Source: RDXT01 sp033762375 (GTDB lineage: Bacteria; Bacteroidota; Bacteroidia; J057). Taken from it: DNA of 64,000 nucleotides. Shown one piece after another: positions 30,877-38,398 of the stretch. A program made the translations under genes and the position numbers. Position 1 is the stretch's first letter, and every line of letters starts with the position of its first letter. The notes under the pieces were generated by a model. The model searched no databases and was not told where the DNA came from. It was given only the letters and a program-made list of their open reading frames with translations. The stretch is taken from contig JANRLQ010000017.1 in assembly GCA_033762375.1 (NCBI GenBank), positions 1-64,000 of the forward strand, given 5' to 3'.

Positions 30877-31653
30877 ATGAACCTCTCCGACAACACCATC
30901 CTGGTTACAGGCGGTACCAGTGGCTTTGGATTTGAGTTTGCCGCAAGGCTAATCGCACTCGGAAACACCGTGATTGTCACGGGCCGCAATGCACAAAAAC
31001 TCCAGGAGACCCAACAAAAACTCCCTGCGGTACACACCATCCAAAGTGATGTGAGTAAACCGGCGGACATCAGACATCTGTATGCGCAAGTGGTGGAGCG
31101 GTTTCCTGACCTGAATATCCTCATCAACAACGCCGGGGAGATGCGCAAGATCAGCCTCCATGAACCTCACGACCTCCAGGACCTCACCCGTGAGATCGGG
31201 ACCAACCTCATGGGGCCGATCCAGATGGTACAGCAGTTTTTGCCACATCTTAAGACCCGGAAGACCGCTGCCATTCTAAACGTCACCTCGGGTATTGCCC
31301 TGATGACTTTTCCTGTATCACCCATCTATAGCGCCAGCAAGTCGGGGCTTCGGGCTTATACCCAGGCTCTCCGGGTTCAGCTCAGGCATACTGCCGTAAA
31401 GGTATTCGAGCTGGTCGCACCCGGTGCTGCTACGCCGCTGAACGATGCGTTCCGGGATACGGAGGGATTTGCGCCGGATGCCCTGATGGCACCCGAAAAA
31501 ATCATAGACCAGGCGATCAAGGGCCTTCAGCAAGACCGGTATGACATATATCCCGGCCTGGCGGGCGTATTGCGTATCCTGAGCCGGCTGGCGCCCGGTT
31601 TTTTGCTGTCAGTGGCCAGCAGGACGGGAGCGGATTTTATGTCTGGTAAATAA
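30877..31653 (+). CDS. Short-chain dehydrogenase/reductase (DltE-like)
   Basis: A 258-residue Rossmann-fold oxidoreductase starting MNLSDNTILVTGG at ATG 30877; the 81-codon upstream extension has no SDR similarity and is rejected. It has the cofactor motif TGGTSGFGFEFA, NNAG (residues about 84-87) and the catalytic YSASK with upstream serine in NVTSGIA. The basic pair in TGRNAQKL suggests NADP use. Sequence features (GGTSGFGFE, LVAPGAATPLND) match the DltE-like SDRs of Bacteroidota, usually paired with an AraC-type regulator, as here 90 bp downstream. The substrate is not known. Confidence 0.9.
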   Translation: MNLSDNTILVTGGTSGFGFEFAARLIALGNTVIVTGRNAQKLQETQQKLPAVHTIQSDVSKPADIRHLYAQVVERFPDLNILINNAGEMRKISLHEPHDLQDLTREIGTNLMGPIQMVQQFLPHLKTRKTAAILNVTSGIALMTFPVSPIYSASKSGLRAYTQALRVQLRHTAVKVFELVAPGAATPLNDAFRDTEGFAPDALMAPEKIIDQAIKGLQQDRYDIYPGLAGVLRILSRLAPGFLLSVASRTGADFMSGK

Positions 31654-31731
31654 AGATTGCCCCCCACTAAGACAAGCTTTACCGGAGGCAGCCGTACGCC
31701 TGCGTAGCCTCCACGGTAATCTCCAAATCCT

Positions 31732-31739
31732 TATCTTTG
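31732..31739 (+). promoter_or_regulatory. -7 box placed for leaderless araC-type mRNA
   Basis: TATCTTTG matches TAnnTTTG exactly and ends 4 nt before the ATG at 31744, so the predicted transcription start coincides with the start codon. No good -33 box is seen. Confidence 0.45.
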
Positions 31740-31743
31740 TTAT

Positions 31744-32652
31744 ATGAGTGTCTCAAACATCATCCGGGTCAAAACCATCACCGAGGGACACCGGCTCCAG
31801 GACCTTCCTGCACCCGAACATCCGCTGATCAGCGTAGTGGACTGTGCCCTGCTGAAAAAATCAGCTGATTTCCGATCCGTTATCTGTGATTTTTATACCA
31901 TCACCTTAAAGCGGGGATGTGAAAAACTCTTGTATGGACAGCAAGAGTACGATTTTGATGAGGGGGTCATGGCGTTTATGGCTCCCAATCAGGTGGTACG
32001 CGGGCAAGGGCATATATCCGATACCCCTATGTCAGGATGGATGTTGTCCGTTCACCCTGATTTCCTATGGAATACTCCCCTCGCCAACAAGATCAAGCAG
32101 TATGAGTACTTTGGATACGCGGTCCATGAAGCTCTTTTTCTCTCCGAAAAGGAAGAAATGATCATCAACCACATCGTCGAAACCATCCGGCAGGAGTACC
32201 ATGCTCATATTGACCGATACAGCCAGGCCATTATTATCGCACATCTGGAGACTTTATTTACGTATGCCGAGCGGTTTTACCAGCGCCAGTTTATCACCCG
32301 CCAGAAGTCCAGCCACCACCTCATGAGCCGCCTGGAGGAGGTACTTGCAGCCTGCTTCAGTGACGAAAATCTGGCCCGCAACGGATTGCCGACGGTCCAG
32401 TATATTTCAGCTACCCTGAATGTCTCCCCTGGTTACCTGAGTAATATGCTCAACGTACTGACCGGACAGAGTACCCAGCAGCATATCCATGACAAGCTGA
32501 TCGAAAAAGCCAAAGAAAAACTGTCCACCACGACCACCTCCGTCAGTGAGATCGCCTATGCGCTGGGTTTTGAGCACCCACAATCATTCAGCAAGCTGTT
32601 TAAACTGAAAACCCAGGTTTCGCCCCTGACCTTCCGGCAGTCATTTCAGTAG
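31744..32652 (+). CDS. AraC-family transcriptional regulator
   Basis: A 302-residue regulator. The N-terminal 180 residues form a cupin-type sensor (LPAPEHPLISVVD ... YDFDEGVMAFMAPNQV), and the C-terminal 100 residues carry the double helix-turn-helix of AraC/XylS (VQYISATLNVSPGYLSNMLNVLTG; then VSEIAYALGFEHPQSFSKLFKLKTQVSPLTFRQ). The ending is the standard AraC signature. It lies downstream of the SDR gene in the same direction and probably controls it. An exact -7 box 4 nt before the ATG suggests a leaderless message. The ligand is unknown. Confidence 0.93.
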   Translation: MSVSNIIRVKTITEGHRLQDLPAPEHPLISVVDCALLKKSADFRSVICDFYTITLKRGCEKLLYGQQEYDFDEGVMAFMAPNQVVRGQGHISDTPMSGWMLSVHPDFLWNTPLANKIKQYEYFGYAVHEALFLSEKEEMIINHIVETIRQEYHAHIDRYSQAIIIAHLETLFTYAERFYQRQFITRQKSSHHLMSRLEEVLAACFSDENLARNGLPTVQYISATLNVSPGYLSNMLNVLTGQSTQQHIHDKLIEKAKEKLSTTTTSVSEIAYALGFEHPQSFSKLFKLKTQVSPLTFRQSFQ

Positions 32653-32684
32653 GGCAGAGCGGGTGCGGGCTGCCCGGCCCACCC

Positions 32685-32716
32685 CTTGCACCACACCCGA
32701 CATTTGCCTATCTTGC
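32685..32716 (+). promoter_or_regulatory. Promoter of Rpn-family gene
   Basis: CTTG (32685-32688), a 20-nt spacer and TATCTTGC (32709-32716) form a near-consensus Bacteroidota promoter 51 bp before the start codon. Confidence 0.5.
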
Positions 32717-32767
32717 TGAAGAAAAGTTGTAGCCCACGGCGGAGCACCTCAACCCGACCTGTCTCCT

Positions 32768-33652
32768 ATGGCAAAAAAATTAGTTCGATTTGACTGGGCC
32801 ATGAAGCGGCTGCTTCGAAACAAAGCCAACTTTGATATCCTGGAGGGACTGCTGGCTGAGCTGCTCTATGAAGATGTCAAGATCAGACAACTCCTTGAAA
32901 GTGAGGGAAATAAACAAACCGAGGACGACAAGTTCAACCGGGTAGATATTCTCGTCGAAAATACCAAAGGGGAGTTGGTCATCATAGAAATCCAAAACAC
33001 ACGGGAGGCCGACTACTTCCAGCGTATGCTGTACGGGACGGCCAAGGTCATCGTGGAGCACATCGCCGAAGGCCAGCCCTACTCTCAGGTCAAAAAAGTA
33101 TATTCTGTAAACATTGTTTACTTTGACCTCGGGCAGGGCGACGACTATGTCTATCACGGGACCACCACCTTTGTCGGTATCCACAGCCACCGCGAGCTGG
33201 CGTTATCAGACAAGCAGAAAGCACTTTTCAACAAGACATCCGTCTCAGACCTGTATCCCACCTATTATGTGATCAAAACCAATCGGTTTAATGAGATCGC
33301 GCGGGATACCCTGGACGAATGGATATACTTCCTGAAAACGGCAGAGATCCGGGACGAATTTACCGCCAAGGGCTTAAAGGCTGCCAGTCAAAAACTCGAC
33401 ATCCTGAAACTAGACCCTGCTGACCGCCAGGACTACGACCGCTACCTGGAAGCACAAAGGAGCGATGCCAGTTTTGTAGAGACCGTGCAGCTAGAAATAT
33501 CCTCAGCCGTCAATGAAGCTTTATTGGCGGAGAAGAGCAAAATTGCTGAAAATGCTTTGATCGCAGGCCTATCTGTTGAAGTGGTGGCACAGATCACGGG
33601 GCTTTCAGTTGAGCGGATACAAGAGATTGCCGACGGCATCAAGGCCGCGTAA
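32768..33652 (+). CDS. Rpn-family PD-(D/E)XK nuclease
   Basis: A 294-residue protein of the Rpn/PDDEXK transposase-like family (PF12784 type). The N-terminus FDWAMKRLLRNKANFDILEGLLAELL is characteristic, and the nuclease core shows FNRVDILVEN ... ELVIIEIQNT, the D ... E-x-Q form of the PD-(D/E)XK site. The C-terminus ends in NALIAGLSVEVVAQITGLSVERIQEI, the short helical repeat typical of the family. Rpn proteins promote RecA-independent recombination and act as DNA endonucleases with a postulated defence or mobility role. A second, distant member is at 61.6 kb on the other strand. The gene has its own promoter. Confidence 0.88.
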   Translation: MAKKLVRFDWAMKRLLRNKANFDILEGLLAELLYEDVKIRQLLESEGNKQTEDDKFNRVDILVENTKGELVIIEIQNTREADYFQRMLYGTAKVIVEHIAEGQPYSQVKKVYSVNIVYFDLGQGDDYVYHGTTTFVGIHSHRELALSDKQKALFNKTSVSDLYPTYYVIKTNRFNEIARDTLDEWIYFLKTAEIRDEFTAKGLKAASQKLDILKLDPADRQDYDRYLEAQRSDASFVETVQLEISSAVNEALLAEKSKIAENALIAGLSVEVVAQITGLSVERIQEIADGIKAA

Positions 33653-33719
33653 CAACCGCACAGCGATCAACGCGGCCTCCTCCACAAGTATATGCCCCCG
33701 TCCGGGACACCCTCTCTCC

Positions 33720-33989
33720 TCAATACTCCATCATCTTCCGGTCTTCATAACACCAGCCCCAGCGTTCGCCTTTTTCGGCGGAGACCGCTACCGGGTGGCC
33801 CGTCTCCTCGTAGTGAGCGGTGGCGTGACGACCAGGAGAGGAATTGCAGCAGTGGACTTTGCCGCAGGTCAGGCACTGGCGCAGGTGGACCCAGGTGCCG
33901 CCTGTCTGCACACATACCTCACAGACAGGGGCCTCCAGGGCGGGAGGTTGTACCTTGCGGGCAGGCCAGTGTTCACAAAACAAGCTCAT
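33720..33989 (-). CDS. UBP-type zinc-finger protein
   Basis: An 89-residue protein with the zf-UBP pattern: CEHW at the start, CEVCVQTGGTWVHLRQCLTCGKVHCCNSS, then HATAHYEETGHPV and WGWCYED. The Cys and His spacing would bind several zinc ions. In eukaryotes this domain binds the ubiquitin C-terminus; the role of the free-standing bacterial form is unknown, though it is widespread. It precedes the end of uvrA by 55 bp on the same strand and may be read from the uvrA transcript. Family certain by motif, function open. Confidence 0.9.
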   Translation of the reverse strand: MSLFCEHWPARKVQPPALEAPVCEVCVQTGGTWVHLRQCLTCGKVHCCNSSPGRHATAHYEETGHPVAVSAEKGERWGWCYEDRKMMEY

Positions 33990-34043
33990 AATATAAGTAG
34001 GGTTAATCGTAAGCTCCAGTCAGCAACCATCAGCAGCAGGGGG

Positions 34044-36815
34044 TCAGGGTTGAGGCTGTGGTAATTTTTCGCGCAGGTACCGGCCGGTATGAGAGGCAGC
34101 AATGGCAGGCAGGCCCTCCGGTACTCCCTGGTACAATACATGTCCTCCCGCCTCGCCGCCCTCGGGGCCGAGGTCTATGAGCCAGTCAGCACACTTGATC
34201 ACGTCCATATTGTGCTCCACGATCAGGACCGTATTACCCCGCTCGATCAGCTCATAGATCGCACCGAGCAGGCGGCGGATGTCTTCGAAGTGCAGGCCTG
34301 TGGTCGGCTCGTCAAAAATATAAAACGTATTACGCGCCTGGGCACTCTGGCTGAGGAAAAAAGCCAGCTTCATGCGCTGGGCTTCTCCCCCGGAGAGGGT
34401 GCTGGTGCTCTGGCCCATGCGCAGGTATCCCAGGCCCACGCGGTCGAGGATTTCGAGCTTCTCCGCAATTTTTTTCTCCCCCGCAAAAAACCGTTTTGCC
34501 TCGGAGATGGTCATGTTCAGGACATCGTGGATGTTTTTGTCCTGAAAGGTCACCTCCAGCATGTGTTTTTTGAACCGTTTGCCGTTGCAGGTTTCACATA
34601 CCAGCTTGACATCGGGCAGGAACTGCATCTCGACCGTCACAAACCCCTCGCCCTGGCAGGTATCACAGCGCCCGCCTTCAACATTAAAGGAGAAGTGGCC
34701 GGGCTTGAGGGCCTTGAGGCGGGAAAGCGGCTGTGCGGCAAACAGCTCCCGGATCGGGTCGTAGGCCTTGATATAGGTGACCGGATTGGAGCGGGCTGAG
34801 CGGCCCACAGGGTCCTGGTCCACCATCTCGACGGCCTGGATCTGGCGTACGTCTCCTTCCAGCTCTTTAAAAAAACCTCCTTTTTCGCCGGGTTCGCCCA
34901 GGTGGCGGCGCAGGGCCGGATAGAGTATACGCTCGATCAGGGTTGTTTTGCCGGAGCCACTGACCCCGGTGACCACGGTCAGGGCATACAGGGGTATTTC
35001 GATGTCCACCCCTTTGAGGTTGTGCATGGCTGCGCCCGTGAGGCGGATGCGGGAGGCCGACTGGCGGCGCTGGGCAGGGATTTCGATTTGAGCTTTGCCG
35101 GTGAGGTACCGGGCCGTGAGGCTGTCGGCCTGGTAGAGTTCGTCCCAGGTACCATTAAAGACTACCTCACCACCCAGCTCCCCGGCCCCCGGTCCCATGT
35201 CTATGATCTGGTCGGCGCGGCGCATGATGCTCTCGTCATGCTCGACGACGATGACGGTATTGCCCTGATCCCGGAGGCTTTCCAGGATTGCGATCAGGTT
35301 TTCAGTATCACGGGCGTGCAAGCCGATGCTCGGCTCGTCGAGGATATACATGGAGCCGACGAGGCCACTGCCCAGGGAAGTTGCCAGGCGGATGCGCTGG
35401 ATCTCGCCGCCGGAGAGGGTATTAATCTTGCGGTTGAGGGTGAGGTATCCCACCCCGGCCCGGATCAGGTAACGCAGGCGGGTTTTGATCTCATGCAGGA
35501 GCCGGGTCGCGATGACCCGCTCCGTATCGTCCAGCGCCAGGGTCTCCATGGTCTGGAGGAGGGTCTCCAGCTCCATAAACAGCAGGTCGCCGATGGCGTA
35601 GCCGCCGACTTTGACATAACTGGCGTCCTTGCGGATACGACTGCCCCGGCAGTCAGGGCAGGTCGTGTAGCCCCGGTAGCGGGCTTGCATGACCCGATAC
35701 TGGATTTTGTGGGTTTTGGAGCCCAGGTATTCGAAAAACTGCTGCACTCCCCAGGCACCACCGATGCCGTACCAGATCTTGTCTTTTTCTTCCCGGGTCA
35801 GGTCGTACCAGGCCCGGTGAATGGGAAAATCTGTCCGGGCAGCTGCGGCCAGCCACTCTGCCTGGTACTCGCTCATGACCTCACCACGCCAGGGGGCTAC
35901 GACCCCCTCGTACATGGAGAGGCTTTTGTCCGGAAAAACCAGGTCCTCATCTATGCCCAGCACCCGTCCGAAGCCCTCGCAGGTGGGACAGGCACCGTAG
36001 GGGTTGTTGAAGGAAAAAAAGTTGACGCTGGGCATCTCAAAAGTGATCCCATCAGCCTCAAACCGCTCCGAAAAATTCCGGGGGGGCTCCGCATTCACCT
36101 GTACCCAACAGGCGCCGCCGCCCTCCTGGTAGGCTGTCTGGAGGCTGTCGGAGAGGCGGCTCCGGAGTTCGTCCAGGTTGTCGCTCCGCAGGGATACCCG
36201 GTCTATGAGCAGGCGGCAGGTATCAGGGGCCGACAAGTCCGGGCGGGCCAGCTCGTCCTCGATCTCTACGATCTCGCCTTCCTGCCAAAGGCGGGTAAAC
36301 CCCTTCTGCAGGGTCAGCTCCAGCTCAGCCCGGTAGCCCCGGGAGCGCACCGGGATATCCGCCATGATCTGCACCCGGCTGGCGCCCGGCTGGTCGAGGA
36401 TCCAGGAGACTATGTCGCTTATTGCATCACGGGTGACTAGTTTTCCGGACACTGGTGAATACGTTTTACCGGCGCGGGCATACAGCAGCTTCAGAAACTC
36501 GTAGATTTCTGTGACCGTGCCCACCGTAGATCGGGGATTGGAGGTATTGACCTTCTGCTGAATGGCCATCGCAGGCGCAATCCCCTGAATATAATCTACT
36601 TCCGGTTTTTCCATTCGCTCCAGAAACTGGCGGGCGTAGGCACTGAGGCTTTCTACGTACCGCCTTTGACCTTCTGCGTAAAGCGTGTCGAAAGCCAGGG
36701 AAGACTTACCTGAGCCACTGACCCCCGTGATGACGGCCAGGTTGTTGCGCCCGATCTGGACGGAGACATGCTTCAGGTTGTTGACTCTGGCATTCTTTAT
36801 GTATATATGGTTCAT
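34044..36815 (-). CDS. uvrA: UvrA, excinuclease ABC subunit A
   Basis: A 923-residue nucleotide-excision repair ATPase that with UvrB scans DNA for bulky damage. Two ABC modules are present: Walker A GVSGSGKSSLAFDTLYAEGQRRYVES near residue 31 and GVSGSGKTTL in the second half, with signatures TLSGGEIQRIRLA and TLSGGEAQRMKLA. Zinc modules show CPTCEG ... CPDCRGSR and CDTCQGEGFV ... CETCNGKRF. Start MNHIYIKNARVNNLKHV is the family N-terminus. Length is slightly short of E. coli UvrA (940) but all blocks are present. It is divergent from the ECF sigma gene. No SOS box was recognised in the 186-bp intergenic region. Confidence 0.97.
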   Translation of the reverse strand: MNHIYIKNARVNNLKHVSVQIGRNNLAVITGVSGSGKSSLAFDTLYAEGQRRYVESLSAYARQFLERMEKPEVDYIQGIAPAMAIQQKVNTSNPRSTVGTVTEIYEFLKLLYARAGKTYSPVSGKLVTRDAISDIVSWILDQPGASRVQIMADIPVRSRGYRAELELTLQKGFTRLWQEGEIVEIEDELARPDLSAPDTCRLLIDRVSLRSDNLDELRSRLSDSLQTAYQEGGGACWVQVNAEPPRNFSERFEADGITFEMPSVNFFSFNNPYGACPTCEGFGRVLGIDEDLVFPDKSLSMYEGVVAPWRGEVMSEYQAEWLAAAARTDFPIHRAWYDLTREEKDKIWYGIGGAWGVQQFFEYLGSKTHKIQYRVMQARYRGYTTCPDCRGSRIRKDASYVKVGGYAIGDLLFMELETLLQTMETLALDDTERVIATRLLHEIKTRLRYLIRAGVGYLTLNRKINTLSGGEIQRIRLATSLGSGLVGSMYILDEPSIGLHARDTENLIAILESLRDQGNTVIVVEHDESIMRRADQIIDMGPGAGELGGEVVFNGTWDELYQADSLTARYLTGKAQIEIPAQRRQSASRIRLTGAAMHNLKGVDIEIPLYALTVVTGVSGSGKTTLIERILYPALRRHLGEPGEKGGFFKELEGDVRQIQAVEMVDQDPVGRSARSNPVTYIKAYDPIRELFAAQPLSRLKALKPGHFSFNVEGGRCDTCQGEGFVTVEMQFLPDVKLVCETCNGKRFKKHMLEVTFQDKNIHDVLNMTISEAKRFFAGEKKIAEKLEILDRVGLGYLRMGQSTSTLSGGEAQRMKLAFFLSQSAQARNTFYIFDEPTTGLHFEDIRRLLGAIYELIERGNTVLIVEHNMDVIKCADWLIDLGPEGGEAGGHVLYQGVPEGLPAIAASHTGRYLREKLPQPQP

Positions 36816-37001
36816 ATTGCTGGCTGAACGGTATTGAGACTTACATTTATTCGCCTCTGATCAAGTTCCGGTTTAGGGTATTCTGCCGGTTCGTACATAA
36901 GAGGAGAGAACTGGACAACGAGATTTTCCCTGACAAGGTTTACCTTTTTCAAACGCACCTTTCCTGCATGAAGCACTGCTACCTGAATTAAACCCGATGT
37001 C

Positions 37002-37613
37002 ATGGAGAAATCGCTCTTAAAAAAGTTGTCAGACAAAGACCTGGTCAAAGGTTTCATGCAAGGTAATGATACCTGTTTTGATGTGCTGCTCTGCCGCTAC
37101 AAAACTAAGGTATTTACCACAATTTACTTAATCGTCAAGGACCGTAGCCTCGCAGAAGATTTATTTCAGGAGGTAATGATCAAGGTGGTCCGGATGATCC
37201 GCGAAGGTAAATACAATGAAGAGGGTAAATTTTTGCCCTGGGTGGTCCGTATCGCCCGTAACCTGGCCATAGATTACTTCCGCAAGGCCCAGCGCAACCC
37301 CATGCAGCGGGAGACGGAGGAGTTTGACATCTTCAGCAACCTCAACTATGCTGAACCCAGCCCGGAAGACCATATAATATCTGAGGAAAATGTGCGTTAT
37401 ATCCGTACATTGATACAGGCCCTGCCGGAAAAGCAGCGTGAGGTGCTGGTCATGCGCAGTTACGCAGACCTTTCCTTTAAGGAAATCGCCAACCTCACCG
37501 GGGTAAGCATCAATACGGCACTCGGCCGTATGCGATATGCCCTGCTCAACCTCCGGAGACTGTCTCAGGGAAATGGTTTGTCACAGGGGTATGAAGAAAC
37601 AATTCACGGATGA
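37002..37613 (+). CDS. ECF-family RNA polymerase sigma factor
   Basis: A 203-residue sigma-70 factor of the extracytoplasmic-function group. Region 2 is visible as YLIVKDRSLAEDLFQEVMIKV and GKFLPWVVRIARNLAIDYFRK, and region 4 as LPEKQREVLVMRSYADLSFKEIANLTGVSINTALGRMRYAL. The gap between them has none of the extra regions of group 1-3 factors. It overlaps the next gene by 23 bp, the standard arrangement for a sigma and anti-sigma pair. Its promoters are unknown; the polysaccharide synthase gene 785 bp downstream is a possible target, but a terminator intervenes. Confidence 0.93.
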   Translation: MEKSLLKKLSDKDLVKGFMQGNDTCFDVLLCRYKTKVFTTIYLIVKDRSLAEDLFQEVMIKVVRMIREGKYNEEGKFLPWVVRIARNLAIDYFRKAQRNPMQRETEEFDIFSNLNYAEPSPEDHIISEENVRYIRTLIQALPEKQREVLVMRSYADLSFKEIANLTGVSINTALGRMRYALLNLRRLSQGNGLSQGYEETIHG

Positions 37614-38100
37614 AGCCATCGTCAGGTATCTGTACGATGAAATGGAACCCGCCGAGCACGACGCTTTTGTAGAGGCGCTCTGTACGGACGAACAACTCTG
37701 GCAACGGTATGAGTTGCTGCAGGAGACCGTGGCTGCCCTCGGTCAGGTACAGTATGAGCCTTCTGAGGTTTCGCTCCAGGCCATCCGTACCTATGTGCGC
37801 CACAGTGCCCCTGACCAGACGGGCCCGATACAGGCTGTAAAAACCCGTTCCGGTTTTTTCAGGATGCACCTCAACAGTATCATGCTGCTCACGACCTCCC
37901 TCCTGCTGATGGTCGCAGTCTGGTCATGGTACCTGCCGGAACCTGCTTTTCCAGCCACGGTATCAGCACCGGCAGCCGCCCTGCCCGATGCCCAAAATCC
38001 GTATGCGTGGGAAGACCCTGACCTGGAAGCGACGATCCAGTATGTACAAAAGCAGGTTACCGTACTCAAAAATCAACAATCACCCGCCAAAGGCGGCTGA
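37591..38100 (+). CDS. Probable membrane anti-sigma factor
   Basis: A 169-residue protein starting MKKQFTDEAIVRYLYDEM inside the last 23 bp of the sigma gene, which implies translational coupling. The N-terminal 60 residues (YDEMEPAEHDAFVEALCTDEQLWQRYELLQETVAAL) have the form of a small helical anti-sigma domain (no HxxxCxxC zinc motif). A single transmembrane helix (IMLLTTSLLLMVAVWSWYL, about residues 100-118) is followed by a proline/alanine linker and a short periplasmic helix. It probably holds the sigma factor at the membrane until released. The assignment rests on location and topology rather than a recognised family. Confidence 0.75.
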   Translation: MKKQFTDEAIVRYLYDEMEPAEHDAFVEALCTDEQLWQRYELLQETVAALGQVQYEPSEVSLQAIRTYVRHSAPDQTGPIQAVKTRSGFFRMHLNSIMLLTTSLLLMVAVWSWYLPEPAFPATVSAPAAALPDAQNPYAWEDPDLEATIQYVQKQVTVLKNQQSPAKGG

Positions 38101-38149
38101 GAATACAGGATACACCTTTTACTGACAAACACATTACCTGATAGTTTCC

Positions 38150-38180
38150 AGCGCACAACCTTGGGTTGTGCGCTTTTTTT
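38150..38180 (+). terminator. Terminator of sigma/anti-sigma operon
   Basis: AGCGCACAACC / GGTTGTGCGCT makes a perfect 11-bp stem with a TTG loop, followed by TTTTTT. Confidence 0.93.
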
Positions 38181-38398
38181 GATATATTGGCTGGTATGAC
38201 GGGGATACGGGTGCAACGACTCAGGATGACAGACCAATTATCCTTAATTCCTGACAACTGGCACAAACTCCTGCAAAAATAAGAGCTTTCATTCCGATAC
38301 TTGCTGATAGGTTTATACACCACCTTTATACAGGTGGTAATTTTTCCTGATTTTTATGTGTGTGTCCGGTTTTCTGTTGACGTACGATCAAGCCTGAT

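Noticed and set aside
34902..36440. 512-codon antisense frame under uvrA
   Set aside because: Shadow of uvrA codon bias; product lacks any domain signature.
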